Below are positions 1 through 7,793 of a stretch of DNA of 64,000 bases, piece after piece. Position numbers and translations under genes: made by a program. Positions within the stretch are counted from its first letter, which is position 1, and every line of letters starts with the position of its first letter. Source of the DNA: Phenylobacterium sp. J426 (GTDB lineage Bacteria; Pseudomonadota; Alphaproteobacteria; Caulobacterales; Caulobacteraceae). The notes beneath the pieces were generated by a model. That model ran no database searches and was not told the DNA's origin. It saw nothing but the letters and a program-made list of their open reading frames with translations. The stretch lies in contig NZ_JAJOMY010000001.1 in the NCBI RefSeq assembly GCF_024699945.1, positions 62,001-126,000 of the forward strand. Reading direction: 5' to 3'.

Positions 1-1505
1 GACTGCAGGAAGCCCAGCTTGCCCAGCGGATCGCCCTCGTAGGCGCCGAGCTCGTCGGCCAGCTGTTCGGCGTAGAGGCCCCACCCCTCGCCATACGCCG
101 CGAAGCCGAGCGACACCTGGCGCAGACGCGGGATCTCGGTGGAGGCCAGGGAGATCGAACCCTCCCATTGATGCCCCGGCAACGCCTCGTGATAGGTCAG
201 CGTCGGCAGGGTGAACTTCGGCCACTCGGCCGTGTCTTTCAGATTGATGTAGAAGCGGCCGGCGCGGGAGCCGTCCAGCGCCGGCGGCGTGGCGTAGCCG
301 TTGGGCGCGCCGTCCTGGATCTCGGGCGGCACCCTGACAATCTCCACAGGCGCCTTCGGCAGCGTGCGGAACGCCAGCGGCATCTTCGCCCGCATCGCCT
401 CGGTCTGTTCGTTCAGGGCCTTCAGAAGCTCGGCTCGGCCGGCGTCGGTATTGGGATAGAGCTGATCGGGGCGCTTGGAGAGCTGGGTCATCCGCTCGCC
501 CACCGTGCCCGCGATCAGGCCTTCGGCCCGCAGCAGGGCGTCCATCTGGGCCTCGAGCTCAGCCACCTGTCTGAGGCCCAGCTCGTGAGCCTGATCGGGG
601 GTCAGCTTGGTGGTGGTCTGGAACGCCAGGGCTCCAGCGTAGAACGCCTCGCCGTCCGGCAGCTTCCAGACTCCCGGATCGGGCTTCGCCTGCGGCCGCG
701 CTGCGGTGACGGCCGCGATCTGCCGGTCCAGCGCCGGGTAGACCTTTCCGGAGACGAGAGCCGCGGCGCGCGCCTTCCAGTCGCCGGCGATCTTGGCCTC
801 GGCCGCTCGGCGCGAGAGCGACGTGGTCAGGCCGTGCGCCTCCGCCGCGGGCTCGCGCAACTTCTTCAGCTGAGCCAGCGTGGCGTCGAGCGCGAAGTCT
901 GGCGCCAACACGCCGCGGGCGGCGTCACGCTGGAAGTCCCCGGTGTTGGCGTCCAGCACGCCGGCGAAGGCGTTCAGCCGCGCCAGATACGCCTCGGCGT
1001 CAGAGGCGTTCTTGACCGGATGGACGGAGTCCAGGAAGTCCGGGATCGACTGATAGGCGCCCGACAGCTGGCTCAGCACATAGGGCGAGTACGGCGCATA
1101 GGAGAAGCCGGCTGCGCCTTCGCCATACGGGAACCGCTCGCCGCCTTCGACGATCGTCCGGTAGGCGTAGGTCACCACATCGAGATCGGTTCGGCTGGCG
1201 GCCGACAGCTTGGCGGCGTCGATGCGGCTGAGCTGCGCCAGGCGCGCCTTCCGCGCTGCGACCCAGCGCGTCCGGCCAGCGAAGGAGAGATCGCCCAACT
1301 GGCTGCGCTGGCCTGCGCGCTTACCGACATCCAGCCCGAAGATCGTGGCCGACTCCGGCGACTCGTCGAGGTCGGCCTCGAAGAACGCGTCCAGCAGCGC
1401 GCGCAGGCGCGCATCTTCCGGCGTCGCCGCCTGGGCGCGGAGCGGCGCGACAGCGCCCGTGACGGCGAGCGCGGCGGCGCTCCCGAGGAAAACACGACGA
1501 TCCAT
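1..1505 (-). CDS. DUF885 family hydrolase (dipeptidase-like), C-terminus cut by window edge
   Basis: About 501 residues are visible, translated directly from the reverse strand. The start ATG at 1505 follows a purine-rich AGGGGAAGG about 6 bases upstream and begins MDRRVFLGSAAALAV, an export signal with twin arginines. Near the cut end are YHEALPGHQWEGS, the metal-binding HE..GH signature of DUF885 proteins, and YGEGWGLYAEQL, the second conserved block. The family is related to M32-like metallopeptidases, and characterised members are few. The neighbouring gene, on the same strand, is an M24 peptidase, so a role in peptide turnover is plausible but inferred. The C-terminal end lies outside the window. 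Confidence 0.85.
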   Translation of the reverse strand, partial: MDRRVFLGSAAALAVTGAVAPLRAQAATPEDARLRALLDAFFEADLDESPESATIFGLDVGKRAGQRSQLGDLSFAGRTRWVAARKARLAQLSRIDAAKLSAASRTDLDVVTYAYRTIVEGGERFPYGEGAAGFSYAPYSPYVLSQLSGAYQSIPDFLDSVHPVKNASDAEAYLARLNAFAGVLDANTGDFQRDAARGVLAPDFALDATLAQLKKLREPAAEAHGLTTSLSRRAAEAKIAGDWKARAAALVSGKVYPALDRQIAAVTAARPQAKPDPGVWKLPDGEAFYAGALAFQTTTKLTPDQAHELGLRQVAELEAQMDALLRAEGLIAGTVGERMTQLSKRPDQLYPNTDAGRAELLKALNEQTEAMRAKMPLAFRTLPKAPVEIVRVPPEIQDGAPNGYATPPALDGSRAGRFYINLKDTAEWPKFTLPTLTYHEALPGHQWEGSISLASTEIPRLRQVSLGFAAYGEGWGLYAEQLADELGAYEGDPLGKLGFLQ

Positions 1506-1598
1506 GAACATCCTTCCCCTGCTGCGAGGGCAGCATCATTGCCGCCCACGCTATTCGGGGACGGGAGGCCGAAACAAGGCGAAGCTTGCTCGGCGAGG

Positions 1599-2795
1599 TC
1601 AGACTGGCCGGTCGATCGCCGGCTGCGGCTCGGTGAACCAGGCGGCGCCGTCTTCCGTCACGCGGAAGTGGTCCTCGAGCCGGATGCCGAAGAGGCCGGG
1701 CACGACGATCATCGGCTCGTTGGAGAAGCACATGCCGGGCGCCAGCGGCGTCCTGTCGCCGCGCACCAGATACGGCGCCTCGTGGATCGAGAGGCCGATG
1801 CCGTGGCCCGTGCGGTGCGGCAGGCCCGGCAGCCGGTAATCCGGCCCGAAGCCCTCGGCCTCCAGAACGCCGCGCGCCACGGCGTCGATCTCTTCGCAGG
1901 GCACACCCGGCTTCACCGCGGCGAAGGCGGCCGCCTGGGCCTTCTTCTCCACCTCCCAGATGCGGATCATCTCCCGCGTCGGCTCGCCGAACACGTAGGT
2001 GCGGGTGATGTCGGAGTTGTAGCCCTGCACGCGGCATCCGGTGTCGATCAGCACGAGGTCGCCCCGAGCCAGCTGCTGCTCGCCCGGCACACCGTGCGGA
2101 TAGGACGAGGCCTCGCCGAACTGCACCGCGCAGAACGAACTGCCGTCGTCCGCGCCCAGCGCCCGGTGCGCCTGGTCGATGAAGCGGCGGACCTCGCCCG
2201 TGGTGATCCCCTCACGCAGGATGCGGGCCGCACGCCGATGGACCTCCAGCGTCATGGCCTTGGCCTGCGCCATCAGCGCCAGTTCCGCCGGCGACTTGCA
2301 CATCCGGCAGCCGTCGATCACCGCCGCGGCGTTTGTCATCTCCACATCCGGCGCCGCGATCTGCAGGCCGTCGAACATGAAGAAGGCCAGCGCCGGGTCG
2401 ATCGCCAGGCTCCTCGCGCCCATCTCCCGCAGCACCTGGGCAGTCAGGTCATAGGGGCTCTCGTGCTCCTCCCAGAGCGCCAGCGACGCTTCGATGCCAA
2501 GTGAGGCCGTCAGCGAGCCGTCCTCGAAGCGCGGGCAAATCATCACAGGCTCGCCCGAGCGCGGCAGCACCATGGCCACCAGCCGCTCGGTGGCGTTCCA
2601 CGCGACGCCCGCGAAGTAGCGCAGCGAGGCGCCCGCGCCGACGATCATCGCGTCCGCGCCGATCGAGGCCATCAGCCCCTGCGCCTTCGCCAGGCGGGCT
2701 TCGCGCTCTTCGCGGGCGATGGGCGGCGCAGGGTCCGGCCACGGCTCGAGCTCGGCCAGCTCCCGTTCCGCGGTCGATCCGCCGATGAAGCTCAT
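1599..2795 (-). CDS. M24 family metallopeptidase (Xaa-Pro peptidase type)
   Basis: 398 residues. The start ATG at 2795 is preceded by AGGAG at good spacing; upstream in-frame starts would extend into the divergent promoter. The N-terminal creatinase-like domain covers roughly residues 20-160. The C-terminal pita-bread domain carries the dinuclear metal ligands: LVLIDTGCRVQGYNSDITRTY (two Asp), a His in LPHRTGHGIG, then the Glu residues in FSNEPMIVV and GIRLEDHFRV. This is the usual set for aminopeptidase P, prolidase and creatinase relatives. No signal peptide is apparent, so it is probably cytoplasmic. It may cleave Xaa-Pro peptides or a related amide, and the exact substrate cannot be read from sequence. 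Confidence 0.88.
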   Translation of the reverse strand: MSFIGGSTAERELAELEPWPDPAPPIAREEREARLAKAQGLMASIGADAMIVGAGASLRYFAGVAWNATERLVAMVLPRSGEPVMICPRFEDGSLTASLGIEASLALWEEHESPYDLTAQVLREMGARSLAIDPALAFFMFDGLQIAAPDVEMTNAAAVIDGCRMCKSPAELALMAQAKAMTLEVHRRAARILREGITTGEVRRFIDQAHRALGADDGSSFCAVQFGEASSYPHGVPGEQQLARGDLVLIDTGCRVQGYNSDITRTYVFGEPTREMIRIWEVEKKAQAAAFAAVKPGVPCEEIDAVARGVLEAEGFGPDYRLPGLPHRTGHGIGLSIHEAPYLVRGDRTPLAPGMCFSNEPMIVVPGLFGIRLEDHFRVTEDGAAWFTEPQPAIDRPV

Positions 2796-2844
2796 ATGCG
2801 CAACTCCTCTTGGCCGCACTCTAGCGCTGCCTCTAGGGTGCGCC

Positions 2845-3756
2845 ATGCCCGGAAGCCAGGATTTCGCCGCCGACCCGCGCAACGCGGACCTGAAGATCTA
2901 TGTGAACGGCGCCCTCGTCCCGCGGGCGGAAGCGAGGGTTTCGATCTTCGACGCGGGCTTCGTCCTCGGCGACGGAGTCTGGGAAGGCCTGCGGCTGCAC
3001 AAAGGCCGGCTGCTGTTCCTGGAGACGCACCTCGAGCGGCTTTACCGGGGCCTGCAGGACATCGCCCTCGACATTGGGCTTTCGCCCGCCGAGCTCACCG
3101 CCGAGATCGAGCGCACGCTCGCCGCCAACGGCATGCAGGACGGCGCGCACCTGCGCCTCATGGTCACCCGCGGCGAGAAGGCGGCGGTGAACCAGGACCC
3201 GCGGAACTGGCTGGGAAAGCCCACCATCGTCATCACCGCCGAGTACAAGCAGCCCTCACCGCAGATCGTCACCCGCGGCCTGTCGCTGGTCACCTCCTCG
3301 ATCCTCTGCACGCCGGCCGAGATGTTCGACATGCGGCTGAACTCACACAGCCGGCTGAACCTGATCCGGGCGCTGATCGACGTGATGGACAAGGGCGGCG
3401 ACGAGGCCCTGATGCTGGACCCGCACGGCTTCGTGTCCAGCTGCAACGCCACCAACTTCTTCTGGGTCAGGGACGGCGAGGTGCGAACGTCGAAGGGCGA
3501 CTACTGCTTCAACGGCGTGACCCGGGCGAATGTCATCGCGCTCTGCGAGGAGGAGGGCCTGCCGCTGGTGCTGGACAACTTCCCCGTGGAGGACGCCCGC
3601 GGGGCCGACGAGGCCTTCGTCACCGGCACCTTCGGCGGTCTGACGCCGGTGCGCGAGATCGACGGCCAAACGCTGCCGGCGACCCTCCCCGGCCCGATCA
3701 CCACGCGGCTCCGGGCCGCTTACGAGCGCCTCAAGGACCGGGACGCCGCGCCGTGA
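2845..3756 (+). CDS. Class IV aminotransferase-like protein (BCAT/D-amino acid transaminase fold)
   Basis: 303 residues, starting at ATG 2845. Fold-type IV PLP landmarks are present: SIFDAGFVLGDGVWEGLR near residue 30, a Glu followed by NATNFFWV, NGVTRANV, and TGTFGGLTPVREIDG near the end. The catalytic Lys normally precedes L-N by two positions (K-x-L-N). Here the segment reads NSHSRLNLIRAL, so that position is Ser and the next is Arg. The gene overlaps the following P-loop gene by four bases (GTGA), implying coupled translation. It could be an active enzyme using another Lys, or a non-transaminase member of the family. Confidence 0.8.
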   Translation: MPGSQDFAADPRNADLKIYVNGALVPRAEARVSIFDAGFVLGDGVWEGLRLHKGRLLFLETHLERLYRGLQDIALDIGLSPAELTAEIERTLAANGMQDGAHLRLMVTRGEKAAVNQDPRNWLGKPTIVITAEYKQPSPQIVTRGLSLVTSSILCTPAEMFDMRLNSHSRLNLIRALIDVMDKGGDEALMLDPHGFVSSCNATNFFWVRDGEVRTSKGDYCFNGVTRANVIALCEEEGLPLVLDNFPVEDARGADEAFVTGTFGGLTPVREIDGQTLPATLPGPITTRLRAAYERLKDRDAAP

Positions 3757-4478
3757 CCGTCCGGATCGCCATGTGGTCGGGGCCGCGCAACATCTCGACG
3801 GCGATGATGCGCAGCTTCGAGAACCGGCCGGACTGCGTCGTCGTCGACGAGCCGTTCTACGCCGCCTACCTCGCTGAGACGGGCCTGCAACATCCCATGC
3901 GCGACGAGGTGCTCGCGTCCCAGCCGACCGACTGGCGAGAGGTTGTGGCGGAGCTCGATCGGCTCTCGGGACCCGTCGTCTACGAGAAGCAGATGGCGCG
4001 TCACATGCTTGACGGCATGGCGCTCAACTGGACGCGGGATCGCACGAACGCCTTCCTGATCCGCGACCCCGCGGAGGTCCTGGCGTCGTACGTCCAGAAG
4101 CGGGGCACGGTGACGCTGGCCGACATCGGCGTCGTGCGCCAGCGCGAGATCTTCGAGCGCGAGGCCGACCGCCTGGGCCACGCGCCGCCGGTGGTTCGCG
4201 GCGCCGATGTGCTGGCCAGCCCGCAGGGCGTGCTCGCGCGGCTCTGCGAACGCCTGGAAATCCCGTTCGAGGCCGCCATGCTCCGTTGGCCCGCGGGTCC
4301 CCGCGACAGCGACGGGGTCTGGGCGCCGGCCTGGTACGACAGCGTCGAGCGCTCGACCGGCTTCGAACCCCCGACACGCGACGCCTATCCGCCGCTGCCC
4401 GATGAGTTGCGCCGAACCGCCGACGCGGCCCGCCCCCATTACGAGGCGATGGCGGCCCATCGAATCGAGGCGCCCTAG
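3753..4478 (+). CDS. Sulfotransferase-like P-loop protein
   Basis: 241 residues from GTG 3753, which overlaps the stop of the aminotransferase gene; ATG 3771 is the alternative start. The N-terminus MWSGPRNISTAMMRSFENRP resembles the 5'-phosphosulfate-binding loop of the sulfotransferase family. VVDEPFYAAYL and the later NAFLIRDPAEVLASYV fit the 3'-phosphate-binding region (R..P.E...S). From memory, plant 'branched-chain aminotransferase-like' proteins fuse this kind of domain to a class IV aminotransferase domain, which would explain the pairing. Substrate unknown. The 3' end overlaps the convergent GntR gene by four bases. Confidence 0.7.
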   Translation: MTVRIAMWSGPRNISTAMMRSFENRPDCVVVDEPFYAAYLAETGLQHPMRDEVLASQPTDWREVVAELDRLSGPVVYEKQMARHMLDGMALNWTRDRTNAFLIRDPAEVLASYVQKRGTVTLADIGVVRQREIFEREADRLGHAPPVVRGADVLASPQGVLARLCERLEIPFEAAMLRWPAGPRDSDGVWAPAWYDSVERSTGFEPPTRDAYPPLPDELRRTADAARPHYEAMAAHRIEAP

Positions 4479-5242
4479 CCCGCCCGGGCCCGTGCGTTCG
4501 GCGTGAAGCGGGCGGTCAGGTCGTAGAGCTGGCCGGGGAAGGTGAGGCGCACCTGGGTGATGCTGTCGGCGTTTCGCCACGTGCGGCGCTCCAGCACGAG
4601 GCAGGCGGCGCCGGCGTCGATCTGCAGGCTGGCCGCCGCCGTGCGCTGCGCATTCGCGGCGCTGATGCGGTGCTCTGCCTCCGTCCAGGGCACGTGGCCC
4701 AGCAGCCAGGTCCCTGGAGAGACCGTCGCGAAATCGACGTCCGCCGCTTCCCCGAGGGCGCGCAGGTTGATCAGCCGTTCCTCGAGCGCGAAAGGCTGGC
4801 CGCCGGCCCAATGCAGGCACCTGAGCGCCAGGACCTCGACCACGCCTTTGACGTCGAGGGCGACGAGGTCCTGCGCGTCCGCCTTGCGCACCTGCCGGCT
4901 CAGCAGTTCATAGCCGTAGGTCTCGCCGCGCGACCGCACCTCCACGGCGATGTCCGGGATGTCGAGGACCACGGAGTGGATCTTCGGGAAGGCGACGAAC
5001 GATCCCGCCTTTCGCCGCCGGACGATCAGTCCGCTCTCGGCCAACGGCGCCAGCGCCTTGTTCACCGTCGCGCGCGAGCAGCCGTAGGCCTCCATCAGCT
5101 CGTGCTCGACGGGCAGCCGCCGCCCGGGCGGCCACTCGCCGGAGCGGATGCGGTCGACGATCGCGTCCCGGATCCGCAGGTGGAGCGCCGGCTCCTGGAG
5201 CTCGCCGGCGCGCGGCGGCGGCTCGCGGCCGCTACCGTCCAC
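4475..5242 (-). CDS. GntR family transcriptional regulator, HutC subfamily (UTRA domain)
   Basis: 255 residues, GTG start at 5242. The N-terminal winged helix (residues about 20-90) contains GEWPPGRRLPVEHELMEAYG and CSRATVNKALAPLAESGLI, the GntR signature. The remainder is a UTRA ligand-binding domain, ending VRLTFPGQLYDLTARFTP as in HutC proteins. HutC itself represses histidine utilisation in response to urocanate, but no hut enzyme is visible here, so I do not assign hutC. It is the last gene of the TonB receptor/peptidase/PepSY operon, overlapping the preceding gene by 11 bases. It probably regulates that operon through the site at 10558-10567. Confidence 0.88.
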   Translation of the reverse strand: MDGSGREPPPRAGELQEPALHLRIRDAIVDRIRSGEWPPGRRLPVEHELMEAYGCSRATVNKALAPLAESGLIVRRRKAGSFVAFPKIHSVVLDIPDIAVEVRSRGETYGYELLSRQVRKADAQDLVALDVKGVVEVLALRCLHWAGGQPFALEERLINLRALGEAADVDFATVSPGTWLLGHVPWTEAEHRISAANAQRTAAASLQIDAGAACLVLERRTWRNADSITQVRLTFPGQLYDLTARFTPNARARAG

Positions 5243-5954
5243 GGCGCCTCAGGGCCTCGGCGCCGTCCAGCAGCCACGCCACGTCCGAGCGGCGGAAACT
5301 CCGGAAGAGCAGGATCAGGCCGCTCAGCGCGAGCCACGCCGAGGCGGTGCCCAGGGTGATGATCAGCGGATGGTTGAAGCTCTGGCGGTCGTCGTAGTCC
5401 ATGATGTGGAGCATCCAGGCGATGTCCCACAGCCGCCAGGTGTCGTTCTTCGCCGCCAGCACCTCGCCCGTCGAGGCCGAGACCAGCAGGGCATGGCGCT
5501 CCTCGTCGGCGAACTCGACCCGCCAGATCGGCAGCGGCAGGTCGCGGGTCTCCAGGGTGTGCTGGTCGATGTATTCAACGGATCGCGGCGGCGCCGAGCC
5601 GCTCCAGCGGGCGACGGCCAGTTCGCGCGCCTTGCCGGCGTCGATCGCGACCGGCTGTCCGGTGACCGCATTGACGATCTTCACGCCGGCCGGCGTCGTC
5701 GCCTCGTAGACGTAGGTGTCGTACAGCGGCTTGAGCTGCAGCTTCTGGATCGGCTGTCCCACCGCCTGCGCCACCCGCGCCAGCGGCAGCAGCTCGGCCG
5801 GCGCCTGCAGGCCGGCGACCGGCAGAAGGGCGTGCTCGCCCGAGACCTTGTGATGGTCCAGCAGCGCCATGACCGCGCCGCTCAGCGCCCAAAGCAGGAA
5901 CTGCAGGCCGAGCACCAGGCCGAACCATTTATGCAGGGTGCGGATCAGGAACAT
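5232..5954 (-). CDS. PepSY domain membrane protein (second copy)
   Basis: 240 residues. A membrane segment lies at about residues 10-33 (FGLVLGLQFLLWALSGAVMALL). A periplasmic PepSY-like region follows, with WRVEFADEERHALLVSASTG, then DIAWMLHIMDYDDRQSFNHP and a second membrane segment near residues 195-217. This is the compact PepSY-TM architecture often found beside TonB receptors for siderophores or peptides. It shares WMLHIMDYDDRQ and the flanking layout with the gene just upstream, so the two are paralogues. Four bases separate them. The role may be modulation of a peptidase or assistance in ferric-substrate handling; this is not established for this gene. Confidence 0.8.
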   Translation of the reverse strand: MFLIRTLHKWFGLVLGLQFLLWALSGAVMALLDHHKVSGEHALLPVAGLQAPAELLPLARVAQAVGQPIQKLQLKPLYDTYVYEATTPAGVKIVNAVTGQPVAIDAGKARELAVARWSGSAPPRSVEYIDQHTLETRDLPLPIWRVEFADEERHALLVSASTGEVLAAKNDTWRLWDIAWMLHIMDYDDRQSFNHPLIITLGTASAWLALSGLILLFRSFRRSDVAWLLDGAEALRRRGR

Positions 5955-5958
5955 CGGC

Positions 5959-6690
5959 TCAGGCTCCGGCCTTGGCCGCGACCTTGGCGGCGGGTTTGCG
6001 GACGCGACGCTTGCGGCGGAAGCTGTAGAGCAGCAGCCAGCCTCCCGTCGCGGCGGTGGCGACGCCCATCCAGGTGAAGATCCGGATCAGGATGTTGTTC
6101 ACGTCCTGGCGGTCGTCGTAGTCCATGATGTGCAGCATCCAGACGAAGTCGAAGGTGCGCCAAAGGTCGCTGCGCTTGGAGACCAGCTCGCCCGTGCGCG
6201 GCGATATGTAGAGCGTCGGATGCCAGGCGCCCTCGAACTCCACCCGCCAGATCGGGACCGGCCGGGTCTGGATCTCCAGCGGAGCCTTGGTGAGCAGCTC
6301 GCTCTTCACGATCGCGCCGGCCTCGGCGAACAGGGCCCTGGCGCGCGCGCGGGCCGCGTCCTCATCCAGCGGCGAGAGCTTCGCGCCGGAGCGGGCGTCG
6401 AACAGCTCTGGGCCGTCGGTGGTCTGGACCACGTAGACCGGCTGCCCCAGCTGGTGGTCGAGCTTTGCGCTCCGAAACCCGGCCGTCGTCTGCGCCAGTT
6501 GCGCGGGCTCGATCAGGCCATCCATCGCCACGAGCTGCGGCGTGGCGGCCTTCACCAGCCGGTCGCCGTGGATGATGTCGATGTGGACGGCGGTCATGTA
6601 GACGCCGCTGAGCGTCCAGAAGACAGCCTGGATCGCCACGATCAGGGCGAGCCATTTGTGGGTCGTCCGGGCCAGAAACGGGAGACGCAT
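5959..6690 (-). CDS. PepSY domain membrane protein (first copy)
   Basis: 243 residues from ATG 6690; a GTG nine bases upstream is also possible, but AAGG spacing favours the ATG. An N-terminal membrane helix follows THKW (LALIVAIQAVFWTLSGVYMT). The middle is a periplasmic PepSY-like repeat with WRVEFEGAWHPTLYISPRTG. The motif FVWMLHIMDYDDRQDVNN precedes a second helix, and the tail is very basic (RKRRVRKPAAKVAAK), fitting an inside-positive C-terminus. It is a tandem paralogue of the downstream gene and sits 17 bases after the zinc peptidase gene, so all are probably cotranscribed. Confidence 0.8.
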   Translation of the reverse strand: MRLPFLARTTHKWLALIVAIQAVFWTLSGVYMTAVHIDIIHGDRLVKAATPQLVAMDGLIEPAQLAQTTAGFRSAKLDHQLGQPVYVVQTTDGPELFDARSGAKLSPLDEDAARARARALFAEAGAIVKSELLTKAPLEIQTRPVPIWRVEFEGAWHPTLYISPRTGELVSKRSDLWRTFDFVWMLHIMDYDDRQDVNNILIRIFTWMGVATAATGGWLLLYSFRRKRRVRKPAAKVAAKAGA

Positions 6691-6716
6691 CGGAGGCACC
6701 TTGTCAGATCTTCAGA

Positions 6717-7727
6717 CTACCAGTTCGGGTCCATGGCCGAGCGGCCCGGAAAGCGGACGACCTTGTCGCCGTAGAGGGGGTCGTAATAGTGCCCGCCCTC
6801 CTTGTAGTCGGGGTTCCAGGCCTTTGAGCCGTCGGCGCGCAGGCGATACACGAACGGCGAAAGGAGCAGCCGCTCGCGGTGCCAGCGCCCGTCGGCGCCC
6901 GCCGGGATGTCCTCGCCGGCGCCGTACAGCATCAGCCCGCCCTCGGCGAAGACCTCGTGCGCGGGGTCAACGTCTCTGTACTCGTGGCTGACGTTCATGA
7001 CCTTGTGGCCGATCTCGTGGGCCACGGTCCGCCGCTGGCGGCTGGGCGACGAAAGGTTGGTGATGGTGATCACCCCGCGCAGCCGCGGCGGCAGCGTCCG
7101 GTAGTAGGAGTAGGCCGGGAACGACAGGCCTCCGGTGCGAACCATCTTGATCGTCCAGTTCCGCCCTTCAGCCGGCTCGACGAACGGGAAGATCACGTCC
7201 TGTAGCGCGATCAGATAGAGCGTCCTGGCATTGTCGGCGTCGGGCTCGACGATGCTCTCGAAGGCGCCGAGCGCCATTTGCGTCGGCACGGTCGGGTGGC
7301 GCCGGCTGGCTTCATAGGTGTTGACGTACTCGGTGTCCGGCACGCCGGGGATTTCGTTGGACTGGATCGCCAGAAGCCGTGGATCGACAGCGCCGGTCTT
7401 GACCCACAGCAGGTGGATCTGCACCCCCGCCCGCCCATAGATCTGCTTCGCGGCGCGCACCGCTTCGAGCATCCGCGGCAAGCTGACCTTATCGAAGCCG
7501 GGATCGAAGTTGGACGGCAGATAGACCGCGACGTCGATCGTGGGACGGCCTGCCACCAGATCGCGGTTCATCGCGTCCACGTCAGCGGACGCGATCTCCC
7601 TCCAGGCCACCGGCGCGACCCGCTCGCGCGTCGGATGCGCCGCCGCCGCCCCATGCAGGGTCGCCCCCGCGAGCAGGGCCAGCGCGGATGCGCGGGCTCG
7701 GGTCTTCAGCGTGGCGGCGAGGCTCAC
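6717..7727 (-). CDS. Secreted putative zinc metallopeptidase
   Basis: 336 residues, GTG start at 7727. The N-terminal signal peptide includes ASALALLAGATLHGAAAAHP. A zinc-type motif VAHEIGHKVMNVSHEY lies about two thirds along, giving HExxH followed by a third His after six residues. Metzincins have five (HExxHxxGxxH), so this may be a different clan or an unusual spacing. A downstream Glu in AHEVFAEGGLMLYG could complete a site. The gene lies between a TonB receptor and two PepSY proteins in one operon, so a periplasmic peptidase that processes imported substrate is a reasonable inference. I do not recognise the exact family. Confidence 0.65.
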   Translation of the reverse strand: MSLAATLKTRARASALALLAGATLHGAAAAHPTRERVAPVAWREIASADVDAMNRDLVAGRPTIDVAVYLPSNFDPGFDKVSLPRMLEAVRAAKQIYGRAGVQIHLLWVKTGAVDPRLLAIQSNEIPGVPDTEYVNTYEASRRHPTVPTQMALGAFESIVEPDADNARTLYLIALQDVIFPFVEPAEGRNWTIKMVRTGGLSFPAYSYYRTLPPRLRGVITITNLSSPSRQRRTVAHEIGHKVMNVSHEYRDVDPAHEVFAEGGLMLYGAGEDIPAGADGRWHRERLLLSPFVYRLRADGSKAWNPDYKEGGHYYDPLYGDKVVRFPGRSAMDPNW

Positions 7728-7793
7728 GGTCCTGTCCTCATATCGGGAGAAGGAAGGGCCGGCGGGCGCGTGGGGTCGCCCGCCGGCCGCCGG

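Noticed and set aside
168-2504. Long plus-strand open frame of 778 codons
   Set aside because: It is antisense to the DUF885 and M24 genes, which have motifs and ribosome sites. Its composition is Arg/Gly-rich, typical of GC-rich shadow frames.
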